A stretch of 10,146 nucleotides of DNA, taken from the NCBI GenBank assembly GCA_020024085.1, contig JAHHUG010000048.1, positions 1 to 10,146 on the forward strand, given 5' to 3'. The stretch is from Christensenellaceae bacterium (GTDB taxonomy: Bacteria; Bacillota; Clostridia; Christensenellales; CAAEEZ01). Positions 1 to 6,261 of the stretch are shown here, piece after piece. The position numbers and the translations under genes are program-made. Below the pieces are notes generated by a model. It was not told the origin of the DNA and made no database searches. It worked only from the letters and a program-made list of their open reading frames with translations. How positions within the stretch are numbered: the first letter of the stretch is position 1; each line of letters begins with the position of its first letter.

Positions 1-130
1 CGGTTTTATCAAGGCCAAAAAATTAGCACTTAAAACATTAAATGGTTGATTAATAACGCACTATTTTTTTGGGTAAAAAACATTTAGTTAAACGACATCT
101 TGATAAACTTCCTTCTTTTAAGATTGGTTT

Positions 131-156
131 CTTCTTTGTCTTTTCGACAAAGGAGG
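131..156 (+). promoter_or_regulatory. Hairpin sequestering a Shine-Dalgarno sequence
   Basis: Bases 131-140 (CTTCTTTGTC) pair with 146-155 (GACAAAGGAG), with one G-U pair and a five-base loop TTTTC. The right arm contains the SD AAAGGAGG (149-156) of a possible small ORF starting at 168. If transcribed, the folded RNA would hide that SD, which is the geometry of translational control. A TTTTATT tract follows at once, so it could instead be a weak terminator for a gene left of the window. The pairing is seen directly; the function is inferred. Confidence 0.4.
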
Positions 157-167
157 TTTTATTCCTT

Positions 168-320
168 ATGAATATAGCTAAAGTAAATATTAACTACCTT
201 TTAGTTGGGGTTTATTCCACTAATTGTTGGGGTAAAGCTTCTACTTTTTGGCAAGAAAGAATGTTATTATGTCCACGCTTAAAAGGAGGTGTTTATTATG
301 ATTTGTTTACATTAACATAA
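168..320 (+). CDS. Possible small ORF of 50 codons, unrecognised
   Basis: An open frame of 50 codons starts at ATG 168, eleven bases after a full SD (AAAGGAGG, 149-156), and ends just before the xis leader. The frame is open further upstream to 69, but only this start has an SD. The product would be basic and cysteine-containing, with no signal peptide or domain that I recognise. A second SD and a five-codon ORF lie inside its 3' end in another frame. It may be a real small element protein, a leader ORF, or chance; the composition does not decide. Confidence 0.22.
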   Translation: MNIAKVNINYLLVGVYSTNCWGKASTFWQERMLLCPRLKGGVYYDLFTLT

Positions 321-381
321 AAATTTTGAACAAAACAAACGCAATAAATTAAATTATGAAAAATTAAAAAGGAGAAAAAAT

Positions 382-576
382 ATGAAAAGATTAAGAACCG
401 TAAATGAAGCTTATGCTGAAATTTTAAAAGAAGACAAAAACACTGCAATTACTCCATACAGAATTAGAGTATTATGCAAGGCAAACAAAGTGAAAAATAT
501 ACCAAATGGCAATAGGATACTTATTGACCTAGATGATTTACTAGAAAAAATAAATTCGCTAGATATTGTTATTTAA
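382..576 (+). CDS. xis: Excisionase-like small DNA-binding protein (Xis/HTH_17 type)
   Basis: This 64-residue protein most likely acts as the recombination directionality factor for the integrase that follows 67 bases downstream on the same strand. It begins KRLRTVNEAYAEI, and has a putative winged helix-turn-helix around residues 24-50. The pattern TPYRIRVLCKANKV followed by a glycine-containing turn (NGNRILIDLDDLLEKI) is the usual signature of small excisionases next to Tn916-type and phage integrases in Firmicutes. The SD GGAG (371-374) lies seven bases before the ATG, and the length is normal for the family. Such proteins bend DNA at the attachment site to favour excision. A MerR-like repressor role is an alternative. 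The assignment rests on residue pattern and position. Confidence 0.72.
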   Translation: MKRLRTVNEAYAEILKEDKNTAITPYRIRVLCKANKVKNIPNGNRILIDLDDLLEKINSLDIVI

Positions 577-643
577 CTAAACTGCACTAGCAAACATTTT
601 ATTAATACACTTAATATTTATTAAATTGATATGGAGATTTATT

Positions 644-745
644 ATGGCATATATTAAAAAAAGAAACACAAAAAAAGGTATATCCTTTCTAATACAAAAC
701 AGAATAGTTGACCCAATAACTGGTAAGGTTTTTATAAGTCAATGA
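644..745 (+). pseudogene. N-terminal fragment of the integrase, cut off by a frameshift
   Basis: ATG 644 has a good SD (GGAG at 633-636, seven bases away) and reads 33 codons beginning MAYIKKRNTKKG, a normal start for the arm-type DNA-binding domain of Tn916-like integrases. The frame stops at TGA 743-745. Restoring one T to the five-T run at 729-733, or slipping back one base there, gives ...GKVFYKSMTWKPDG and joins smoothly to the 742-2034 frame. This shows that 644 is the ancestral start of a recombinase of about 463 residues. The stop overlaps the ATG of the main frame as ATGA, so coupled re-initiation is possible. A sequencing or assembly error in the T run is a serious alternative. Confidence 0.72.
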
Positions 746-2034
746 CTTGGAAACCAGATGGATTAACAGAAAAACAAATTCAAAACAAAGTATTACTTGT
801 TGCTGCAGAGTTTGACGAAGAATGTCAAAGATACTATATGAGTAGTAATCCAGCAATAGAAAAATCAAATATGACAGTTTACGAGTATTGTGTTGACTGG
901 CTAGAAAACAGAAAAGCCGAATTATCTGCAAATACTATAACTCACTATGACAATAGTATAAAATGCATATCATTATATATAGGTGGAGTAAAACTAAAAC
1001 AACTAACACCATATATCATTCAACAATTTTACAATAGAATAGATAACTTAACTAAAAAAGTTGAAACGGCTATTCCTAGAATCAACATTAAAAGGATAAT
1101 GGAACAAAACAATTTGTCCATTTATAAATTAGCATCAATTGCTGGAGTAGCAGAAAGAACAGTAAAAAAAGCCACTCTTAAAGAGGAAATACATTTAGCC
1201 CAAGCAACAAGAATATCCAAAGCCTTAGGCTATGATACAAATGCATTATTTATTGTAAAAAGTACAGAAGTTCCTTATGCTTACGAATCAATAAACAAGG
1301 TTAAAAGGTGCTTTAGAGCAATACTTGCAACAGCAAAAAAACAAATGATAATTAAAGATAATTATGCATCTGCTGACTACATAACTTTTCAAAAAAGGCC
1401 ACCAACTGAAATAGATTGTATGAACGAAGAAGAATGTAAACAATTTTACGAAACTCTTATCAAACATAATAATTCAAAAGTAAAAACTGCCCTAATGTTA
1501 TCATTATTAATGGGTTTAAGACGAGGCGAAGTAGCAGGACTAGAATGGAGTGATATCAACTTTGAAACTAGAGAACTATCAATAAATAGAGCCTATACAA
1601 ATACAAAAAAATATGGACCAATATTAAAAGCACCTAAAACAAGAAGTAGTATTAGAAAAGCAACTATGCCACATCTACTTATAGAACAATTACAAAGTTA
1701 CAAAAAAGAACAAGATGAAGAAAGACTTGAACTTGGAGATAGATGGCAAGATACAAATGCAGTAATAACTGGGCTTGATGGGAAAAGAATATACCCTCAA
1801 ACCCTAGATAATTGGTTGCAACTAGTACTTAAAGAAGCTGGACTACCAAAATATACCCTACATAGTTTAAGACATAGCAATGTAACAATACAACTTATGG
1901 CTGGTGTACCAATTACAATTGTAGCTAGCCGAGTAGGACATTCAAGAGTAAGCACAACCCTTGATATGTACAGTCATTACATACAAAGCTACGATGTAAC
2001 TGCAGCAGATAAATTAGATGCTATTTTTAAATAA
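742..2034 (+). CDS. int: Tyrosine recombinase (integrase), Tn916/phage type, with inserted XRE-like HTH
   Basis: This 430-residue frame carries the core-binding and catalytic domains of a site-specific tyrosine recombinase, which breaks and rejoins DNA through a 3'-phosphotyrosine to integrate and excise its element. Catalytic residues are visible: R260 (MGLRRGEVAGLEW), a probable K299 (KAPKTRSS), H374 and R377 (HSLRH), H400 (VGHS) and nucleophile Y410 (LDMYSHY). The core-binding part starts near residue 45. Within it, residues 114-170 form a Cro/C1-type helix-turn-helix (SIYKLASIAGVAERTVKK, then RISKALGYDTNALF), an unusual insertion. The arm-binding N-terminus is in another frame (644-745). 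ATG 742 has no good SD and overlaps the upstream stop, so it is a re-initiation start at best. The catalytic domain shows no other damage, suggesting a recent break, an assembly error, or a functional split. A terminator follows at 2065-2103. Confidence 0.9.
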   Translation: MTWKPDGLTEKQIQNKVLLVAAEFDEECQRYYMSSNPAIEKSNMTVYEYCVDWLENRKAELSANTITHYDNSIKCISLYIGGVKLKQLTPYIIQQFYNRIDNLTKKVETAIPRINIKRIMEQNNLSIYKLASIAGVAERTVKKATLKEEIHLAQATRISKALGYDTNALFIVKSTEVPYAYESINKVKRCFRAILATAKKQMIIKDNYASADYITFQKRPPTEIDCMNEEECKQFYETLIKHNNSKVKTALMLSLLMGLRRGEVAGLEWSDINFETRELSINRAYTNTKKYGPILKAPKTRSSIRKATMPHLLIEQLQSYKKEQDEERLELGDRWQDTNAVITGLDGKRIYPQTLDNWLQLVLKEAGLPKYTLHSLRHSNVTIQLMAGVPITIVASRVGHSRVSTTLDMYSHYIQSYDVTAADKLDAIFK

Positions 2035-2064
2035 AAATGATTAAGTCAAAAATTACCATATCAT

Positions 2065-2105
2065 AAAAAACCAACCTAAAATTTTTCTTAAGGTTGGTTT
2101 TTTTA
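2065..2105 (+). terminator. Terminator after the integrase gene
   Basis: A 13-base-pair stem pairs AAAAAACCAACCT (2065-2077) with AGGTTGGTTTTTT (2091-2103) around a 13-base loop, and the T run continues into the tail. It lies 30 bases after the integrase stop. The A run on the other side means it could also stop minus-strand transcripts arriving from the tRNA side. Confidence 0.85.
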
Positions 2106-2448
2106 TATTAGTCTCTAATTAAAAAAATAAAATGCATTTACAAAAATTACACTATGCCCAGAATACCTTTGTATAAAAATTGAGTTTTCAAATAGCGATA
2201 TTTGATTTTCAAAAAGAAAGAAATAAACACTTAATAATAAAATTTGACAATTTAAAAGATATTTGAAATATACTGAAAATAAGCCTAAAAAAAAGATATT
2301 TTTGGTCAAATTTTGGTCAAAAATCTCTTTGAGACTAAAAATAGGGGTTTTTTACTGACGAAATTATGTTGAAAAAATACAAAAAATTTATGTAAAAATG
2401 TTCATTCTAAAAATCGCTGAATGTGTACTATTTACTAGCGATATAAAC
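2106..2448. other. AT-rich intergenic stretch between integrase and tRNA-Ser
   Basis: No credible gene is visible here; the only open frame on the minus strand has a TTG start and no SD. The stretch holds a tandem 11-base repeat (2300-2321), two copies of TAGCGATAT (2193-2201 and 2436-2444), and an inverted ATCGCT (2413-2418) facing AGCGAT (2437-2442). A TTGACA (2244-2249) and TATACT (2269-2274) pair has 19 bases between and is a poor promoter. Repeats between an integrase and a tRNA 3' end are where arm-type sites or an element boundary would be expected, but no att core can be defined from one end only. Confidence 0.5.
2300..2321. repeat. Perfect tandem 11-base repeat TTTTGGTCAAA x2
   Basis: TTTTGGTCAAA occurs at 2300-2310 and again at 2311-2321, with no mismatch and a period close to one helical turn. 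It lies 266 bases after the integrase stop and 160 bases before the tRNA 3' end. Direct repeats on one face of the helix are typical of arm-type integrase sites, which is the inferred role; chance in AT-rich DNA cannot be excluded. Confidence 0.6.
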
Positions 2449-2478
2449 AAAAAAAGACCTACAAAATGTAAGTCTTTT
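2449..2478 (-). terminator. Terminator of tRNA-Ser
   Basis: On the minus strand, AAAGACTTACA (2477-2467) pairs with TGTAGGTCTTT (2463-2453) around a three-base loop, with one G-T pair, and runs into seven T residues. It begins three bases beyond the tRNA CCA end, so it is the tRNA transcript's own terminator. Confidence 0.85.
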
Positions 2479-2480
2479 CG

Positions 2481-2572
2481 TGGCGGAGAAACCGGGATTT
2501 GAACCCGGGCTACGATTCACTCGTACTACTCCCTTAGCAGGGGAGCCCCTTCAGCCACTTGGGTATTTCTCC
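2481..2572 (-). tRNA. tRNA-Ser (anticodon GCU)
   Basis: The minus strand folds as a complete class II tRNA of 92 bases with encoded CCA. The acceptor stem is GGAGAAA with TTTCTCC. The anticodon GCT lies at 2538-2536 in a CCCCTGCTAAGGGG-type arm. A long variable arm pairs TACGA with TCGTA, and the T arm is CCGGG-TTCAAAT-CCCGG. It reads AGC and AGU codons. It has its own promoter and terminator. tRNA 3' ends are common integration targets, and the integrase gene lies on that side, but no second copy of the tRNA end is visible in the window. Confidence 0.97.
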
Positions 2573-2587
2573 ATAAACTGCTATGTT

Positions 2588-2616
2588 ATGATACCACAAA
2601 TAAAGGTAGTTGTCAA
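2588..2616 (-). promoter_or_regulatory. Promoter of tRNA-Ser
   Basis: On the minus strand a perfect TTGACA (2616-2611) and TATCAT (2593-2588) are separated by 17 bases. The predicted start site, near 2581, is about nine bases before the mature 5' end of the tRNA. This is a good vegetative-sigma-factor match in the right place. Confidence 0.8.
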
Positions 2617-2797
2617 AATATTTAAGCATAAAATTTTTTATTTTGTTTATTAATTCACTATTCACTTTTTATGCATTTTTTATTTATGCAATTACTATAA
2701 CATACAAAATACATTTTATCCATATTTTGATAAATCAATACATTTAACGCCTTTATTTTATCTAAAATAATGTTTTATAATCGCATAATTATTTTTA

Positions 2798-2826
2798 TTT
2801 ACATTACAATAAATCTATGATAAAAT
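2798..2826 (+). promoter_or_regulatory. Promoter of the lipoprotein gene
   Basis: TTTACA (2798-2803) and TAAAAT (2821-2826) are 17 bases apart. The predicted start site near 2833 leaves a short leader with the SD GGAGG at 2840-2844. Since the transcript would begin after the in-frame ATG at 2817, it supports the ATG at 2850 as the real start. The fprA promoter uses the same two hexamers and spacing. Confidence 0.65.
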
Positions 2827-2849
2827 TATCTATATATATGGAGGTAAAT

Positions 2850-4685
2850 ATGAAAAAAACATTATTGAAAGGGCTAACCGTTGTTACCCTACTTTTATGT
2901 TTGGTTACAGCTTTATTTGGTTGTAGTGGGGATAAAAACAAACCAGATAACACTCCTTCTACACCTCAAAATGTAGAGTTAAAACACCCATTCCTAGTTG
3001 ATAACACAACTGAAGCAACAGGTTTTTTACAATCTGTTATGGATACTTTGACAAAACCTTTTGATGGTAAAGCTGGCGACCTATATGTTAAAACTGCAAG
3101 CAATGTAGACATCAATGGCGTTGGTGTTATGTTAGATACCCAAGCTATTGTAAATGTAGATAGCAAAAAAAATGTTAATTTAAGAGAAATCTTTGTTTAT
3201 GCCGATGCTAAAGACAAGGTTAATATCGCTTTATACTTCAAAAACAATAATAGCGAAAACGATGCTTTAATCGCACATGTAAAAACATATCCAGGCACAA
3301 TAAAGGTTGTTGATTTTAACGAGAAAATTACTATTGGCAACTTCAATGCTATTTCAGCTGAAGGCAACAAACTAGGCAAACCTGATTTCTCAAACCTATT
3401 AACAGAGCTTAATACTGCTTTTGGTTTGGATATTTCAAAGATTTTAGGTGTTGATTTGCAAACATTATTTGACCAACAAATTACTCAACTTGTTGCAAGA
3501 ATGATGTATGACGGCAACAAACAACCTTTGTTTAGCGAAAATAACGGCAAGGTTTCATTCAAATTAAACTCTACAAACTTTAACGATGCTGCAAAAGAAT
3601 TCTTTAATAGAGCCGATAAAGTTGCAAAAGATGACAGCTACGACCCTAACCTTGATGACAAAAATGGTGTAGATATCTTGAAAAATAATTCAGATAACTT
3701 CTACAAAAATTTACCTGGAATAATTGACACAGTCAATGGTATGCTTCCTACAAAGGTTTCTAACGACCTTGGAGTATGGGCAAATACATTTGCAATTAAA
3801 AATGATACAAATGCTGTTCCTTGCAATTTGGAAGTAACTTATGACAAAACTGCAACCGGTATAGAAAATGGTGTTATCAAATTCAATGCTGCTGCTAATA
3901 CATATCTTGAGTACCCTGCACTAGATGGCACAAAACTTGCTACAAAGAAGTCAATAAATAATATTAACTTCGCAGTAAGTGGATTAAGCATCTCTATTAA
4001 CGAACTTGGTAGCAATACTGTTGATACTTCAAAATTTACAAACAAGGCTGAAATTGAAGGTAAAAATGCTATTAATCTAGTAAACTTCAAACTTTCTGGT
4101 AAAATACAAGGTCATAAGGCTACAACACATTTAGATAGAACTTATACTATTGATGTTGATATGAATCCATTTACTATGTTCCTAGTTTCAGGCACAAATA
4201 CAAATAGAAATGTAGAATTACTTAACAACGCATTCAATAAATTCGAATTAATTGTTAAAGATGGAGAAAATACTGCTTATAGCTTAATTTGGAAAGACAA
4301 TGTTGGTTTTGTCAATGAAAATGGCAAAGAAGTAATGAATATTAAAACTGTAATTAATGCTATTATCAAAACAAAAGCAAGTTTCAGTAGCAAAAATGGT
4401 CATTCAATTACATCATATATCGCACTTGACAAAATTGTAGGTCTTGTTAAAGATAACAAATTACCATCATTAGTACTAGATTCTAACAACCAATTTACTG
4501 GATTTGTTAATATCCCTGTTGGTTTCGACACATCAATACTTGATGTATTAAAATTGTCTTACAACTCAATCTTTGGTAAAGAAATTAACTTTGTTGATAA
4601 TATCTTTGGAATGAATAGTGGCGTAACTAATGTTTATGTTTCTATCGACCAAGGTTCAGCAGTTTTCAACCCAACAAGAGCATAA
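2850..4685 (+). CDS. Large secreted lipoprotein of unknown function
   Basis: This gene encodes 611 residues from ATG 2850, chosen because SD GGAGG lies five bases upstream and the predicted signal peptide starts there; an in-frame ATG at 2817 lies before the promoter's start site. The N-terminus is MKKTLLKG, a hydrophobic stretch, then LFGC with Cys25 as the probable lipid-modified residue, followed by a charged, proline-containing linker (about 26-50). The rest is soluble, rich in Asn, Asp, Lys and short beta-type segments, with no further membrane helix, sortase motif or cell-wall repeat. I do not recognise a family. The alternation of beta stretches with turns (for example around residues 90-160 and 370-450) would fit a lipid- or ligand-binding extracellular fold, but this is a guess. 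It stands alone between its own promoter and terminator, so context gives no function. Confidence 0.85.
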   Translation: MKKTLLKGLTVVTLLLCLVTALFGCSGDKNKPDNTPSTPQNVELKHPFLVDNTTEATGFLQSVMDTLTKPFDGKAGDLYVKTASNVDINGVGVMLDTQAIVNVDSKKNVNLREIFVYADAKDKVNIALYFKNNNSENDALIAHVKTYPGTIKVVDFNEKITIGNFNAISAEGNKLGKPDFSNLLTELNTAFGLDISKILGVDLQTLFDQQITQLVARMMYDGNKQPLFSENNGKVSFKLNSTNFNDAAKEFFNRADKVAKDDSYDPNLDDKNGVDILKNNSDNFYKNLPGIIDTVNGMLPTKVSNDLGVWANTFAIKNDTNAVPCNLEVTYDKTATGIENGVIKFNAAANTYLEYPALDGTKLATKKSINNINFAVSGLSISINELGSNTVDTSKFTNKAEIEGKNAINLVNFKLSGKIQGHKATTHLDRTYTIDVDMNPFTMFLVSGTNTNRNVELLNNAFNKFELIVKDGENTAYSLIWKDNVGFVNENGKEVMNIKTVINAIIKTKASFSSKNGHSITSYIALDKIVGLVKDNKLPSLVLDSNNQFTGFVNIPVGFDTSILDVLKLSYNSIFGKEINFVDNIFGMNSGVTNVYVSIDQGSAVFNPTRA

Positions 4686-4705
4686 AGTAAAAACTAATTA
4701 AAAAT

Positions 4706-4735
4706 AAAAAGCACTCAATTATGAGTGCTTTTTTT
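4706..4735. terminator. Bidirectional terminator between lipoprotein gene and fprA
   Basis: GCACTCA (4711-4717) pairs with TGAGTGC (4722-4728) around the loop ATTA, flanked by five A residues on the left and seven T residues on the right. It lies 20 bases after the lipoprotein stop. The two genes converge here, and the A/T flanks allow the hairpin to serve both. Confidence 0.88.
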
Positions 4736-4787
4736 ATATCTTATTTTATGTTTTTATTTTTTATATGAATTATTGCTTCAAAACGAC

Positions 4788-5942
4788 TTACTTAATAAGT
4801 TCATTTACCATTGCATCTAATTGTGCCTCGTTTTCCTCACTGAAACTTGACTTGATTGACACCATATTATCTAGGAACTTAATGTTCTTTTGATTTTCTA
4901 GCATTTGCTTCATTAGTTTACCACTTTGAGAAGCCCAAGAACCATTCTCAATAAAACCAACTGTTCTGTTTTGGTAATTTTTAGATAAAATGTGATAGAT
5001 AAAATCTTTCATAATAGGGAAGATATCAGCATCAATTGTAGGAGCAGCAAGCACCATTTTTGAATATTTGAATGCATCTTCTACACCCTCTGCAATATCA
5101 CTTCTAGCAAGGTCTGCCATACTCACCCTAATTCCGTGTTTTTCTAGCTTATCCCTTAAAATATATGCTACATTTCGGGTATTGCCATACACTGAAGTAT
5201 AAGCAATAAATACTCCATCAACCTCTGGAGTATAACTACTCCAAGTGTTGTATAAATCTATATAATAGCTAATATTCTCTGTTAAAGCAGGTCCGTGAAG
5301 TGATAAAATCTTTTCGATTTCAAGTCCAAGATTTGAAAACTTTTTAAGCACATTTTGTATTTGTACACCATACTTGCCTACAATGTTAAAGAAGTATCTT
5401 CTAGCCTCACAAGCCCAGTCCTCATCGTAATCAAGAGCACCAAACTTACCAAAAGCATCAGCTGCAAACAAAACCTTTTCGGTGCTTTCGTAAGTCATCA
5501 TAACCTCTGGCCAGTGTACCATTGGTGCAAATAAAAACTTAAATTCGTGAGAACCAGTATTTAGTGTGTCGCCATCTTTCACAATGATTGCTCGACTAGA
5601 GTAATCAACCTTGTAAAATTGCTTAAGTAGGCTAATTGCCTTTTGGTTAATAACTAGCTTTGTATTAGGATATTTGTCCATTAAAGCCACAATACTTGAA
5701 GAATGGTCAGGCTCCATATGTTGAATAACAAAATAGTCAACCCTATCTGTCTTTTCTTCAATATTCTTAATCCACTCTGCTTTTACAATATCATCAACAC
5801 CATCAAAAAGTACTACCTTTTCATCAAGTACTAGGTATGAATTGTATGCCATTCCGTTAGGCACAATGTATTGTCCTTCAAATAGGTCTACATCATAGCT
5901 ACTTGCTCCAACATTGAATATATAATCAAAAATTTTAATCAT
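4788..5942 (-). CDS. fprA: Flavodiiron protein (A-type flavoprotein, FprA)
   Basis: This is a soluble cytoplasmic enzyme of 384 residues that reduces O2 to water, or NO to N2O, with electrons passed from rubredoxin or a similar carrier; in clostridia it is an oxygen and nitrosative stress defence. The N-terminal metallo-beta-lactamase-fold domain has the full diiron ligand set: H75, E77, D79 and H80 (HMEPDH), H143 (VHWPE), D162 (AADAFG) and H216 (LHGPA). The C-terminal flavodoxin domain starts near residue 242, with an FMN phosphate loop TSVYGNT at 249-255. Length and domain order are those of simple class A proteins, with no fused rubredoxin or reductase and no partner gene beside it. The start at 5942 is chosen over an in-frame ATG at 5954 because SD GGAGG (5952-5948) overlaps the latter and the promoter places the transcript start there. 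Confidence 0.96.
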   Translation of the reverse strand: MIKIFDYIFNVGASSYDVDLFEGQYIVPNGMAYNSYLVLDEKVVLFDGVDDIVKAEWIKNIEEKTDRVDYFVIQHMEPDHSSSIVALMDKYPNTKLVINQKAISLLKQFYKVDYSSRAIIVKDGDTLNTGSHEFKFLFAPMVHWPEVMMTYESTEKVLFAADAFGKFGALDYDEDWACEARRYFFNIVGKYGVQIQNVLKKFSNLGLEIEKILSLHGPALTENISYYIDLYNTWSSYTPEVDGVFIAYTSVYGNTRNVAYILRDKLEKHGIRVSMADLARSDIAEGVEDAFKYSKMVLAAPTIDADIFPIMKDFIYHILSKNYQNRTVGFIENGSWASQSGKLMKQMLENQKNIKFLDNMVSIKSSFSEENEAQLDAMVNELIK

Positions 5943-5960
5943 CGTATCCTCCATATCCTC

Positions 5961-5989
5961 ATTTTAATAGAAATATATATAATTGTAAA
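5961..5989 (-). promoter_or_regulatory. fprA: Promoter of fprA
   Basis: On the minus strand TTTACA (5989-5984) and TAAAAT (5966-5961) are 17 bases apart, giving a start site near 5954 and a leader of about 12 bases. With the terminator at 6084-6113, it makes fprA a separate unit from the operon behind it. Confidence 0.65.
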
Positions 5990-6083
5990 GAAAATAAATA
6001 GCATTTATAGTATATACAAACCTTGAAACTTCAAAACTAGCAGTAATCCTTTAGATTATCTATCTATAATCTATTGTTAATAT
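5990..6083. other. fprA upstream region with two dyads
   Basis: TAGATTAT (6052-6059) and ATAATCTA (6066-6073) form a perfect inverted repeat with a six-base spacer, and TTGAA (6023-6027) faces TTCAA (6030-6034) with two bases between. Both lie upstream of the fprA -35 (about 63 and 34 bases away). They could be operators for an oxygen- or metal-sensing regulator, but match no box I can name with confidence. Confidence 0.35.
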
Positions 6084-6113
6084 AAATAAATAGGCTAGGA
6101 AAGTCCTAGCCTA
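6084..6113 (-). terminator. Terminator of the metal-cluster operon
   Basis: TAGGCTAGGA (6091-6100) pairs perfectly with TCCTAGCCTA (6104-6113) around AAG. On the minus strand the hairpin is followed by TTTATTTATATT, a U-rich though interrupted tail. It lies about 150 bases beyond the stop of the last operon gene and separates the operon from fprA. Confidence 0.75.
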
Positions 6114-6132
6114 AATACACTTGTTTTCACCG

Positions 6133-6161
6133 AAGGCTACTCGTGCCGTAGTCACTACCAC
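6133..6161 (-). repeat. 29-base repeat, copy 1, in the operon 3' untranslated region
   Basis: This copy matches 6230-6258 at 27 of 29 positions (begins AAGGCTACTCGTGC on the plus strand, ends GTCACTACCAC). On the minus strand it can form a five-base-pair hairpin, GTGGT-AGTG-ACTAC, using one G-U pair. It is noncoding and lies just before the terminator. Confidence 0.7.
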
Positions 6162-6229
6162 AAACTCTAAATGTTTGACAGCAGTAATGATATATACTGA
6201 TTACTAATATAATGATGTATCAATACAAT

Positions 6230-6258
6230 AAGGCTACTCGTGCAGTGGTCACTACCAC
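6230..6258 (-). repeat. 29-base repeat, copy 2, just after the NifX-like gene
   Basis: The second copy begins three bases after the stop codon of the NifX-like gene, 97 bases from copy 1. Its hairpin on the minus strand, GTGGT-AGTG-ACCAC, is fully Watson-Crick. The A-to-G change relative to copy 1 keeps pairing as G-U or G-C on the minus RNA only, which hints at an RNA role. It is also GC-richer than its surroundings. Confidence 0.7.
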
Positions 6259-6261
6259 CAC

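Larger units (their letters stand above)
1..381 (+). other. Leader region upstream of the xis-like gene
   Basis: This stretch has no gene that I can identify with confidence. It is AT-rich. It contains a hairpin over an SD at 131-155, a second SD (GGAGG at 285-289) eight bases before a five-codon ORF (298-315, reading MICLH), and the SD of the next gene (GGAG at 371-374). A second possible short hairpin pairs TTAGT near 199-203 with ACTAA near 219-223, and TTGGGGT occurs twice nearby. Strong SD signals in front of almost no coding sequence suggest a leader or regulatory function, or remnants of element genes. A weak promoter-like pair, TTGAAC (326-331) and TTAAAT (349-354) with 17 bases between, may serve xis. 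Confidence 0.45.

Noticed and set aside
729..745. Programmed -1 ribosomal frameshift in the integrase
   Set aside because: The heptamer G-GTT-TTT does not fit X-XXY-YYZ, the T run is only five bases, and I see no clear downstream stem. A deletion, error or coupled restart is simpler.
689..931. Minus-strand ORF of 80 codons opposite the integrase start
   Set aside because: It lies antisense to a well-supported integrase frame, with composition typical of a shadow ORF.
2115..2309. Minus-strand ORF of 64 codons between integrase and tRNA
   Set aside because: It starts with TTG, has no SD, is dominated by Phe/Leu/Tyr codons expected from AT-rich noncoding DNA, and covers the repeat region.
6133..6258. 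Short CRISPR array
   Set aside because: There are only two imperfect 29-base copies with a 68-base gap, no third repeat and no cas genes in the window.
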